Assembly (NCBI GenBank): GCA_944376605.1
Contig: CALWDE010000003.1
Location: 124,001-188,000 of the forward strand
Direction: 5' to 3'
DNA from: an uncultured Bacilli bacterium
GTDB lineage: Bacteria; Bacillota_I; Bacilli_A; RFN20; CAG-826
Length of the DNA: 64,000 nt
The notes under the pieces were generated by a model. It was not told the DNA's origin, did not search any database, and saw nothing but the letters and a program-made list of their open reading frames with translations. Numbering within the stretch: the first letter of the stretch is position 1; the number at the start of each line of letters is the position of its first letter. Positions 7,653 to 15,285 of this stretch are shown here, piece after piece. Both the position numbers and the translations under genes were made by a program.

Positions 7653-8210
7653 ATGAACGTTACTGAATTAAGACCTGGAAATTATTTTGAAGACGAAGGC
7701 ATTCTTTATCAAGTTATCGATATTTTGTTAAATAAGACCGCGATGAGAAAAATGGTCGCGAAGATTAAGGTAAAAAATGTCCGTACTGGCGCGATTACCG
7801 AACTTGCTAGAAATAGTGGATATGATGTAGAGCAAGTCTCTGTCACAAAACAAAACATGCAGTATTTATATGACGGGGGCACCACACTTGTCTTTATGAA
7901 TCCTGACACTTATGAACAGATTGAACTTCCAAAAGCAATTTTAGAAAGGGAAATTCCTTATCTTGCTCCTAATGGCAACGTCATTGTTCAAAGCTATGAT
8001 GATGAAGTACTTGGAATTGAACTTCCTGCTAAAGTTACTTTAGAAGTAACAGAAACTGAACCTGGTGTGAGAGGAGATACGGTCACAAATGGTGGCAGCA
8101 AGGATGCTACTTTAGAAACGGGTCTTACAATTAAAGTTCCTCTTTTTGTCAATATTGGCGACAAGATTTTAGTCGATACTGCTACAGGAAAGTACGATAA
8201 GAGGGCATAA
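7653..8210 (+). CDS. efp: Translation elongation factor P with atypical modification loop
   Basis: EF-P enters the ribosome E site and relieves stalling at polyproline. The 185 residues cover all three beta-barrel domains, and the C-terminal domain carries the signature GDTVTNGGSKDATLETGL before KVPLFVNIGDKI. The tip loop of domain I is unusual: where Bacillus has KPGKGAA this protein has KTAMRKM, with no gap needed. The lysine that is normally modified (K32 in Bacillus) is replaced by Met31, followed by Arg32. I recall similar NKTAMR loops in mycoplasmas but cannot check. It is followed 1 nt later by a UPF0154 gene. Confidence 0.95.
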   Translation: MNVTELRPGNYFEDEGILYQVIDILLNKTAMRKMVAKIKVKNVRTGAITELARNSGYDVEQVSVTKQNMQYLYDGGTTLVFMNPDTYEQIELPKAILEREIPYLAPNGNVIVQSYDDEVLGIELPAKVTLEVTETEPGVRGDTVTNGGSKDATLETGLTIKVPLFVNIGDKILVDTATGKYDKRA

Positions 8211-8211
8211 A

Positions 8212-8436
8212 ATGACCATTGAAGTTTGGCAGTTTGTTCTTTATCTCATTCTTGTTTTTGTTGTTGGTGCGGTTGCATCCTTCTTTTTGGCCAGATGGCT
8301 CTTTAAGAGAGAATTAACAAAGCACCCTCCTATTTCTGAGCAACAAATTCGGGCGATGTTCCAAGCGATGGGCAGAAAACCAAGCGAAGCACAAATTCGT
8401 AGTGTCATGAAGTCCATGCAAAAAAATAATCAGTAA
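8212..8436 (+). CDS. UPF0154 (YneF-like) small membrane protein
   Basis: This 74-residue protein has one N-terminal transmembrane helix (about residues 6-29), then a basic segment and the conserved family tail HPPISEQQIRAMFQAMGRKPS with EAQIRSVMKSM. The UPF0154 family occurs in Bacilli and Mollicutes and has no assigned function. It begins 1 nt after the efp stop and is probably translationally coupled to it. Confidence 0.88.
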   Translation: MTIEVWQFVLYLILVFVVGAVASFFLARWLFKRELTKHPPISEQQIRAMFQAMGRKPSEAQIRSVMKSMQKNNQ

Positions 8437-8441
8437 AGAAG

Positions 8442-8482
8442 AAAAAAAGAAGCAGGTAAGCTTAACCTCCTGCTTCTTTTTC
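8442..8482. terminator. Bidirectional terminator between UPF0154 gene and lipoprotein gene
   Basis: AAGAAGCAGG (8447-8456) pairs perfectly with CCTGCTTCTT (8469-8478). T-runs follow on the plus strand (8477-8481) and on the minus strand (seven A at 8442-8448), so it serves both convergent units. Confidence 0.92.
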
Positions 8483-8501
8483 TTTTATCCTCATAGCGGC
8501 T

Positions 8502-9767
8502 TTATTGATAGAAAAGAGCTTCTAAACTTCCATTTTCTTCTAAGATAGATAAATCACCATTGCACCAAGTATAGGAAGGGAAAGAAGTAATCTTCTCTTC
8601 ATGTAAGAAATGATCGTCCGAGTTATAACGCGTCCACTTCATGAGATTTCCCTCTACTTCTCCCGTAATAGTTAGGATAAAACAGTTTGGAACCTCGCGC
8701 CCTGGCACTCCGCTTTCAATCCACATTAATTTGCTAAAGATGCCGTCTTTCACTCTTTCTTTCGTATCGGAGGAAGGGATGATATAAGAAATTAAAGAAG
8801 AAAGTGTTACGATGTTTAAATTCCTTTCAGAAGCGACATCGAGCAAAGAAATAAGAGAACGTTGCGTTTTTGGATCATAAAAGAGATATCCTTCTTTTTC
8901 GTAATCTTCTGCTGCTAAAGCTAAAATGACATCCTTAATACCAAGTAAATAATCTTCGTCATAAATGCTTAGAGCTAATAAAGTACAATCACTTCTGCCA
9001 AAAACAGAGTGATTACCAAGAGGTAAACTATTCGTAAATAGATTGTCGTTTAAAGAATAAGAACCTTCACAATTTTGATTTTCAAAGGAGTAGGAGGAAG
9101 GATCAAAGAAAGGACTCTTCCATAAGGCCGCAATACCTTCTTCCTTTGGCAAGATTCCCTCCTCTTCTTCCGCTAAGAAAGTCAGAGAAAGTTCATAAGG
9201 ATTCTTGTCATCAAAACTTTTGTTATTTTTCGCAAAAACACGAATGTAAAGAAGACTTACATCTGTAGAAAAGGTTACACTATCCACTTCACTTGTCAAA
9301 GAAGCATACGCTAAATGGGGTTGTTCATTGGCTTTAGCGGAAGGATAAAGACAGTACACTTCTAAGTCATAATCACAAAGAGAAGGAGAGGTTAATGTAA
9401 GAGAAAATTGTGCTGGAGAGGTGACTTTATAGACATAATAATCTTCATCAATCTCTGTATGGTCTTGGTTTAGTGCGTGGAGAGTGGCATTTAATTTAAG
9501 AATGCCTTCTCTAAAGTTTTCTCCCCAGCTATTTAATGGCGTAGCAAATGCAAAAGAATTATTGTCACTAGAATCATAAAAGGGGAGAACCCAGTTACTC
9601 TCAGCCTCACCATTTTGCTTTTTTCCAAGATATTCTACGCCGCTACTAGCATTTCCAGTCTCGAAAGCGTCTTTTGAAGAACTGTTAAAAGTGTCTCCAC
9701 CGCAACTTGAGATTAATGGGAGTAGTAATAGGCTGCTAATCAAAAGATATTTTAAGCCGTTTTTCAT
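8502..9767 (-). CDS. Predicted surface lipoprotein of unknown function
   Basis: The 421-residue product begins with a lipoprotein signal peptide (MKNGLKYLL, hydrophobic core, lipobox ISSC with Cys22), followed by a Ser/Asn-rich linker, so it should be anchored on the outer face of the membrane. Residues of about 80-200 alternate polar and hydrophobic residues in beta fashion (DYYVYKVTSPAQFSLTL) and weakly resemble a PPC-type beta-sandwich. I do not recognise the C-terminal half; it contains several Cys and an acidic character. It overlaps the small exported protein upstream by 4 nt (ATGA), implying coupled translation. Confidence 0.75.
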   Translation of the reverse strand: MKNGLKYLLISSLLLLPLISSCGGDTFNSSSKDAFETGNASSGVEYLGKKQNGEAESNWVLPFYDSSDNNSFAFATPLNSWGENFREGILKLNATLHALNQDHTEIDEDYYVYKVTSPAQFSLTLTSPSLCDYDLEVYCLYPSAKANEQPHLAYASLTSEVDSVTFSTDVSLLYIRVFAKNNKSFDDKNPYELSLTFLAEEEEGILPKEEGIAALWKSPFFDPSSYSFENQNCEGSYSLNDNLFTNSLPLGNHSVFGRSDCTLLALSIYDEDYLLGIKDVILALAAEDYEKEGYLFYDPKTQRSLISLLDVASERNLNIVTLSSLISYIIPSSDTKERVKDGIFSKLMWIESGVPGREVPNCFILTITGEVEGNLMKWTRYNSDDHFLHEEKITSFPSYTWCNGDLSILEENGSLEALFYQ

Positions 9768-9988
9768 AGCATAAGTTCTCCTATGTCAGATTGCTCATAG
9801 ACATTATAGATTGTTCCAAGAACATAAGATGTATCACCTTTATATGTAGCGTAATCATTAGAATTATTGTTTTTTAAGTAGGCCTCCGGCCCGTTAACAA
9901 CATGATTCATTTGTCCAACGTCTCTAGATGAAAACGAAAACGTAATAGCACTTAATACCGCCAATAAGACATATTTAATTTTTTTCAC
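9764..9988 (-). CDS. Small exported protein, unknown
   Basis: The 74-residue frame starts with GTG at 9988. Residues 1-21 look like a secretion signal (basic MKKIK start, then VLLAVLSAITFSFSS). The mature part is about 50 residues and Asn/Tyr-rich, with no Cys and no recognised domain. Its stop overlaps the start of the lipoprotein gene as ATGA, the coupling used throughout this genome, which supports it being real. A TTAGAT box 5 nt before the GTG would give another leaderless start. A non-ATG start and lack of homology leave some doubt. Confidence 0.55.
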   Translation of the reverse strand: MKKIKYVLLAVLSAITFSFSSRDVGQMNHVVNGPEAYLKNNNSNDYATYKGDTSYVLGTIYNVYEQSDIGELML

Positions 9989-10101
9989 GCCTTATCTAAA
10001 CGATAATTTATTTTTTTGTAAATAGCAAAGAAAGTATATATTCTTAAAAACCGTGACATGAACTACACTTTTGCTTTTAAGAAATCATATCCTTATGTCT
10101 T

Positions 10102-12234
10102 TTATTGTGCTATTGCGTGCGTTTTCTTGTGCTCATCATAGAGGCCATAGCCAAGAATAACCCAAGTTAAGGCAAAACAAGTCCAAGAAATAGGACGCCC
10201 TATTTGCCGCAATAAGGGGCCAGGATAAGTAATTTTGAGTTCTCCTTCTCCTTTTGGAATCGATATGGCAATAAAGCCGTCTACATTTTCTACTTCTAGA
10301 TGTGTTTCTTTGCCGTTTTCTTCCCAAACCGCTTCATATCCGTCGTAATAGATTTGGGGAAGCTGTACAAGAGAGTCTTCTTCTAAAACAAAATGGAAGG
10401 TTACTTCGGGAGTTTTTAAATAAGTAATTTCTCCTTCTCCCTTTCCTTCTAAAAAAGCAGGAGATGGATACTCTTCTATGCCAAAAGGCACATCACGTTG
10501 GTAAACAATGTCTCTTCCTACCGAATATACAAGAGAATTTGCGTAAGTTGACTCTTCATTACCGTATACAATTTCATAGATAATCTGGGGGAAATACTCA
10601 TTTTGATGTCCATAGTGATCTTGATCTAAAACATAATCTAAAGTAGGTTCTCCGATTCTGCCGTTTCCTTTTTCAATGCAGTAAATTCTTTTATCAATTC
10701 CACCTTGCTGCAAGACTAAGAAGTAACAGGCAAGAGCAATAAGAGGGGCAGCGCCAAAAGAAATCTTTCGTAATGGCCGGCATAAATAGGCTACAAAAAT
10801 AAGAGCAAAGAAACCAAAAAGTCCCCAAAAACGGAAGGGGAACTGACACATTCTTAAAATGCTAGGCGCGTATTCCCAAAAGACTGGAGAGAAAATCGCA
10901 AAAAGGCAAAATACCATGATAATAAGAGAAGCGTAAAGATCTCCTTCCTTCCATAAAGCACTAAACTCTTCCCGAATAACATCATTTTGATAAAGCAAAG
11001 CGTCTTTTTCTTTGCTTAAGAAGATAAACCAAATTACGTAAATCGAAAAATAAAGCAAGAAAGCCATTAGTAGTTCAATTCTTGGAGAGAAGCAAAGAGG
11101 AACTCCAATCAGTAAAACTGCTAAAACAAGAATTCTTGTAAAGGTAAGCTGCCAATAAGGTAGCTGGGCCTTTTTCTTAATAAGAAGAGCAAGAAAAAGA
11201 GAAAGAAAACAAAGAAACGGGAATAAAGCGAGTCCAAAAGCCCACTGGAAAAGAGAGTCGCCTGCTCCGGTTGGTAAATAGTTATCTCGCCAAGAAAAAT
11301 TGATAAAACCAGCAAACTGTATCGACTGAGAAATTCTGCTAATGACGTCTTCTAAACTTGTCCACATCACTTTCGGCACCGATACGCGGTATGCGCCGCT
11401 TGCTAGAGCTTCCATCACGGGGAAACAGAAAGCAAATACAAGGCCAATTTCTAACACAACTGATCCAGCAAAATAGGCATAAAATCGGCCTTTTTTAAAA
11501 CGTTTTGTCCGAACTAGATAGGGAATATTACAAAGAAGATAAATCACCCCTCCAATCAAAGTAATGATGGCAGTAAAAGGATGAGAGAGAATAATTCCTG
11601 CCAGTGAGAGAACGAGCATGATATAAGGAGGTATCACAATTTCCTTATCATGGATGATGCGGTATAAGGCATAAAAGAAAATAGGAAGAAAGCACATTGC
11701 TACCGCTTCTGATATGGCAAAGCGGTAAAAGAAGCAAAATAAGCGGTAGGGCATAAAAATATAGGCAATTCCGCCTGCAATTCCAAAGCTCTTTCTTCCC
11801 GTTATTTTTTCTACAAGATAGTAGGCAAAAATGCCGCTAATAAAGACAGATAAAACGGAGATAAATACCATTCCATCATGCAAAGTAGCGCCCATAAAGG
11901 AAAATAAATAGGTAGTAATTACCATGCAGTAATGCGGCAAAAGGCCATAGAACAAGTTAGCATTCATGGCATAGATGCCCATATAGACGTGATTAGTAGA
12001 ATCAAAAAAACCGTTTTGAAAACCGTAATATAAGTCGTAAAGAATGGAAACTTGAACCGCTCCGTCATCGCCACCCGTAAAAAAAGGATAGATAAGCCAA
12101 AACCAAAAAGGCATAAGACTTGCCGCAAGAAGAATAAGATAGGGAGCAACTTTTCTAAAATAAAAAAGGAAACGCTCCTTTGCGGAAGGAACACTGTTAT
12201 CCTCATTACTTGTTGGAGCAAGATTTTTAATCAT
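10102..12234 (-). CDS. Large polytopic membrane protein, YfhO/GT-C-like
   Basis: The 710-residue product has about a dozen hydrophobic helices, the first at about residues 30-50, then a short extracytoplasmic loop with FFTGGDDGAVQ, many more helices up to about residue 480, a soluble beta-rich region of about 200 residues (FHFVLEEDSLVQLPQIYYDG), and one last helix near the C-terminus. This layout and the acidic first loop resemble YfhO-type proteins and GT-C glycosyltransferases that use lipid-linked sugars, so a role in glycosylating surface polymers is plausible but unproven. It stands alone between two gaps. The start is supported by a promoter at a fixed distance, not by a Shine-Dalgarno sequence. 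Confidence 0.7.
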   Translation of the reverse strand: MIKNLAPTSNEDNSVPSAKERFLFYFRKVAPYLILLAASLMPFWFWLIYPFFTGGDDGAVQVSILYDLYYGFQNGFFDSTNHVYMGIYAMNANLFYGLLPHYCMVITTYLFSFMGATLHDGMVFISVLSVFISGIFAYYLVEKITGRKSFGIAGGIAYIFMPYRLFCFFYRFAISEAVAMCFLPIFFYALYRIIHDKEIVIPPYIMLVLSLAGIILSHPFTAIITLIGGVIYLLCNIPYLVRTKRFKKGRFYAYFAGSVVLEIGLVFAFCFPVMEALASGAYRVSVPKVMWTSLEDVISRISQSIQFAGFINFSWRDNYLPTGAGDSLFQWAFGLALFPFLCFLSLFLALLIKKKAQLPYWQLTFTRILVLAVLLIGVPLCFSPRIELLMAFLLYFSIYVIWFIFLSKEKDALLYQNDVIREEFSALWKEGDLYASLIIMVFCLFAIFSPVFWEYAPSILRMCQFPFRFWGLFGFFALIFVAYLCRPLRKISFGAAPLIALACYFLVLQQGGIDKRIYCIEKGNGRIGEPTLDYVLDQDHYGHQNEYFPQIIYEIVYGNEESTYANSLVYSVGRDIVYQRDVPFGIEEYPSPAFLEGKGEGEITYLKTPEVTFHFVLEEDSLVQLPQIYYDGYEAVWEENGKETHLEVENVDGFIAISIPKGEGELKITYPGPLLRQIGRPISWTCFALTWVILGYGLYDEHKKTHAIAQ

Positions 12235-12240
12235 GCCGTA

Positions 12241-12268
12241 ATCTTATAGCAGGCTTAAAAATAGTCAA
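12241..12268 (-). promoter_or_regulatory. Promoter of the membrane-protein gene, leaderless layout
   Basis: On the minus strand TTGACT (12268 down to 12263) is followed after 16 nt by TAAGAT (12246 down to 12241), and the ATG comes 6 nt later. An overlapping TATAAG (12248 down to 12243) is an alternative -10. No Shine-Dalgarno sequence is present. Confidence 0.65.
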
Positions 12269-12451
12269 TCTTGATAACGTTTACCAAGAAAAGAAAATGC
12301 AAGCTATCCATTAAGAAACATGCAGGGAATAACACACAAAATAAGGGGTAATTTTCTGCAACGTAAATTTTAAGACATTAAATAAATATAAAATTGAAAT
12401 ACACTTGATAGTTAATGAATAATCCCAATTTTGGAAACTACTAAAAAACAA
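12269..12451. other. AT-rich gap downstream of plsY
   Basis: No gene, RNA or clear terminator is visible in this AT-rich stretch. Its right end (12425-12454) carries CCAATTT and the 16-mer TACTAAAAAACAACTA, which recurs with one mismatch and one nt of spacing difference at 21451-21481 in the dif region. Confidence 0.5.
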
Positions 12452-12454
12452 CTA
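12439..12454. repeat. 16-bp motif shared with the dif region, copy 1
   Basis: TACTAAAAAACAACTA overlaps the plsY stop codon and matches TACTAAAAAACTACTA at 21466-21481 in 15 of 16 positions. Both copies have CCAATTT 14-15 nt upstream. The A-rich content means chance is possible. Confidence 0.35.
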
Positions 12455-13210
12455 AATATTGTCAGATTCTCTCGTAGACCAGTTCGCTGGTTTTTCTGTG
12501 CCATTTCTAAGTCTTTTGATGTTGGGAATATGGCGAATTACTAAGACGAGATATGCAAATAAAGTCACAAGTAAACTTTCTAATCCAAAGTAAACCATGT
12601 TCGGAGCTAAGCCGAATGTCCAAGAGAGAATTTCTCCATGAAATGATGTGGTGAAAGAGATAATCGCCATTACGATTTCAAAGACGAGTAGAATGGCACC
12701 CGAGACTAAACTAGAGAACGAAACAATTTTCTTTTTGAGAAAGAGAACGCTTAAAAAGGAAAAAAAGCATAAGATGAAGCCTAGCCAGCTTGTTCCTCCG
12801 ACAATTCCCATAAAGCAAGCGACCCCTTTTCCGCCTTTAAACTTGAGCCACACTGGATAGCAGTGACCAATAGTTGCAAAAAAGACAGCAAGCCAAGGCA
12901 AATAAGCGCCGCTTTCATAAAGAATTTCAGATGTTCCAATTCCGCTAAAGCGTGTAATAAGCCAAGTGATCCAAAAGACGAGGCATGTTTTTAGAATATC
13001 GAGGAAAATAACGATAAATCCGGCCTTTTTTCCGAATACTCTACCCGCATTTGTGCCGCCTGGATTTCCAGAACCATATTTCCTTAAATCTTTGTGATAA
13101 AACCATTTTCCAAGTAAAACAGAAGTTGGAATGGAACCAAACAAATAGCCTAGAAGAATGGCGAGAGCGGAAGCGAGAATATTTGCACTAATGTAATCCA
13201 TGGAAAACAT
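12452..13210 (-). CDS. plsY: Glycerol-3-phosphate acyltransferase PlsY
   Basis: This membrane enzyme transfers an acyl group from acyl-phosphate to glycerol-3-phosphate, the first acylation in phospholipid synthesis. The 252 residues contain about five to six transmembrane helices and the three PlsY motifs: GSIPTSVLLGK near the N-terminus, RKYGSGNPGGTNAGRVFGKK (family usually GNIGATN), and KFKGGKGVA. The protein is longer than the usual 200 or so residues, with a hydrophilic C-terminal extension ending in NWSTRESDNI. ATG 13210 has AAGG upstream; ATG 13201 is an alternative. In Bacillus plsY is divergent from parEC, and the same arrangement is kept here. Confidence 0.93.
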   Translation of the reverse strand: MFSMDYISANILASALAILLGYLFGSIPTSVLLGKWFYHKDLRKYGSGNPGGTNAGRVFGKKAGFIVIFLDILKTCLVFWITWLITRFSGIGTSEILYESGAYLPWLAVFFATIGHCYPVWLKFKGGKGVACFMGIVGGTSWLGFILCFFSFLSVLFLKKKIVSFSSLVSGAILLVFEIVMAIISFTTSFHGEILSWTFGLAPNMVYFGLESLLVTLFAYLVLVIRHIPNIKRLRNGTEKPANWSTRESDNI

Positions 13211-13253
13211 TCTACCTTGTTTATTATCTTCTTCGAGCCATTCTTATATTTCC

Positions 13254-13282
13254 TTATCAGGAAAGCCCTTTACTGCTATAAT
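13254..13282 (+). promoter_or_regulatory. Promoter of the parE-rsfS operon
   Basis: TTATCA (13254-13259), 17 nt, then a perfect TATAAT (13277-13282). The start point would lie near 13289, giving a leader of about 8 nt to the TTG at 13297 or 17 nt to the ATG at 13306. Confidence 0.8.
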
Positions 13283-13305
13283 TTGCGCCGGAATTATTGA
13301 AGACT

Positions 13306-15285
13306 ATGAATGACGAAGTGATGGAAGCCCCTTTACCTGCTGCAGCAGATGACTATGATGCCAGTTCAATTGAACTCCTTTCTGGCTTAGAAGGAGTGAG
13401 AAAAAGACCTGGTATGTATATTGGAAGCACCAATTTAACAGGTCTTCATCATTTAGTATGGGAAATTGTGGATAATGCGGTGGATGAAGCGGTAAATGGA
13501 TATGGAAAAAAGATTACCGTTACGCTTCATAAAGACGGCTCTTTATCCGTAGAAGATGAAGGAAGAGGCGTCCCAGTTGATATCCATCAAAAAACAGGTA
13601 TCCCTGCCGTGCAACTCATCTATACCGCTCTTCATGCTGGCGGTAAATTTAACAGTAAAGCGTATCAGGTATCAGGCGGTTTACACGGGGTTGGGGCAAC
13701 TGTAACAAATGCCCTTTCCGAGTGGTTAAAAGTTACCGTTTATTTAAAGGGCAAAATTTATGAAATTTCCTTCAAAGATGGAGGAAAGTTAGATGTTCCT
13801 CTCCGCGTTATTGGTGAGACAAGAAAACACGGGACTACTGTCTGCTTTAAACCAGATCCTACTATTTTCCCAAACACCCGTTTTTCTTATGAAACGATTG
13901 CAAACCGTTTAGAAGAGAAGAGTTATCTTCTTGCTGGCGTTCGTTTTGTTTTGGTAGATGAAAACACGAATACCAAAAGAGAATATTACTGCGAACATGG
14001 ATTAAGAGAATATGTCGCTTCTCTTGTTAGAGAAAAAACTCCCATGGGAGAAATTATTGATTTTTCCGGTGAATATAACGGAATTCGGATGGAAGTTGCT
14101 TTGCAGTGGTGCACACAAGATTACAACGAGAACATTTATAGTTACGCTAACGATGTGCGCACCGCCGATGGAGGAAGCCATGAAACTGGTTTTAAGCAGG
14201 GTTTAACAAAATGCTTAAACGACTGGGCGCAGGCAAGTGGACTTTTAAAAGCCGGTGTATCGCTAGAAGGAGGCGATATCCGCGAAGGATTAACTGCTGT
14301 CATCTCCGTAAAAGTTCCGGAAGGAAAGTTAGAATACGAAGGACAAACCAAAGGAAAACTTGGCACGCCAGAAGCTTTACCTGCTCTAACCTCTTTAGTG
14401 TCGACCCGTTTCTCTTATTATTTAAATGAACACCGAGATTTTGGTGTCGATTTAGTGAAAAAATGTGAAGCCTCTCGTGAAGCGCGAGAAGCAGCAAGAA
14501 AAGCGCGAGAAGCAGCAAGAGGCACAAGGAAAAAAACTCCTGAACTCATCATTTCTGATAAACTTGCTGCCGCCCAAGGTAAAAACTATAAACAAAATGA
14601 GCTTTTTATTGTTGAAGGTGATTCGGCAGGTGGCTCTGCAAAAACGGGAAGAGACCGCAGTTATCAAGCAATTCTTCCTTTAAGAGGAAAGCCGCTTAAC
14701 ACCTATGGACTTCCCATTTCTAAAGTTACGGAGAATTTAGAATTTAGTACATTAATTCAAACTATCGGCGCTGGAGTGGGGCCTGATTTTGATGTGGAAG
14801 AAAGTCATTATGGAAAAATTATCATTATGACGGATGCTGATACAGATGGTGCGCATATTCAAACTTTACTTTTAACTTTCTTCTATAACTTTATGAAACC
14901 GTTAATTGATCACGGGATGGTTTATATTGCACAGCCTCCTTTATATAGCGTTTATCGGAAAAGTGATGCTAAAAAACATATTTATTGCTGGTCAGAGGAA
15001 GAGCTAGAAAAAGCGCGAAATAAGATTGGTCCAGGATATGGCATTAAGCGTTATAAAGGTCTTGGAGAAATGAATCCTTCTCAGCTTGCAGAAACCACGA
15101 TGAATCGCGCAACAAGACAGCTTCTTCGCGTAGAGATTGAAGATTCTCTTCTTTTAGAGAAGAAAATGTCCATTTTAATGGGGAAAGATAGTTCTCCGCG
15201 CTGGGACTGGATTAAAGAAAACGTTCGTTTTGTTTTAGATGATGAATTTGCCTCAATTTTGAAAGGAGAGACCCAAAATGGCTAA
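13306..15285 (+). CDS. parE: DNA topoisomerase IV subunit B (ParE)
   Basis: ParE is the ATPase subunit of topoisomerase IV, which decatenates daughter chromosomes. The GHKL ATPase motifs are present (EIVDNAVDEAVNG, DEGRGVPVD, GGLHGVGA), then the transducer domain and the TOPRIM domain with FIVEGDSAGGSAKTGRDR, MTDADTDGAHI and the terminal IKRYKGLGEMNPSQL. A KIIIMTDADTDGAHIQTLLL wording and the ParC partner favour ParE over GyrB. The junction KAREAAR repeat at 14484-14522 is a normal feature. ATG 13306 is preferred; an in-frame TTG at 13297 would add 3 residues. The stop overlaps parC by 8 nt. Confidence 0.94.
   Translation: MNDEVMEAPLPAAADDYDASSIELLSGLEGVRKRPGMYIGSTNLTGLHHLVWEIVDNAVDEAVNGYGKKITVTLHKDGSLSVEDEGRGVPVDIHQKTGIPAVQLIYTALHAGGKFNSKAYQVSGGLHGVGATVTNALSEWLKVTVYLKGKIYEISFKDGGKLDVPLRVIGETRKHGTTVCFKPDPTIFPNTRFSYETIANRLEEKSYLLAGVRFVLVDENTNTKREYYCEHGLREYVASLVREKTPMGEIIDFSGEYNGIRMEVALQWCTQDYNENIYSYANDVRTADGGSHETGFKQGLTKCLNDWAQASGLLKAGVSLEGGDIREGLTAVISVKVPEGKLEYEGQTKGKLGTPEALPALTSLVSTRFSYYLNEHRDFGVDLVKKCEASREAREAARKAREAARGTRKKTPELIISDKLAAAQGKNYKQNELFIVEGDSAGGSAKTGRDRSYQAILPLRGKPLNTYGLPISKVTENLEFSTLIQTIGAGVGPDFDVEESHYGKIIIMTDADTDGAHIQTLLLTFFYNFMKPLIDHGMVYIAQPPLYSVYRKSDAKKHIYCWSEEELEKARNKIGPGYGIKRYKGLGEMNPSQLAETTMNRATRQLLRVEIEDSLLLEKKMSILMGKDSSPRWDWIKENVRFVLDDEFASILKGETQNG

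Noticed and set aside
14484-14522. Direct repeat of about 20 bp inside parE
   Set aside because: It encodes AREAARKAREAAR, a normal low-complexity hinge in ParE/GyrB proteins.
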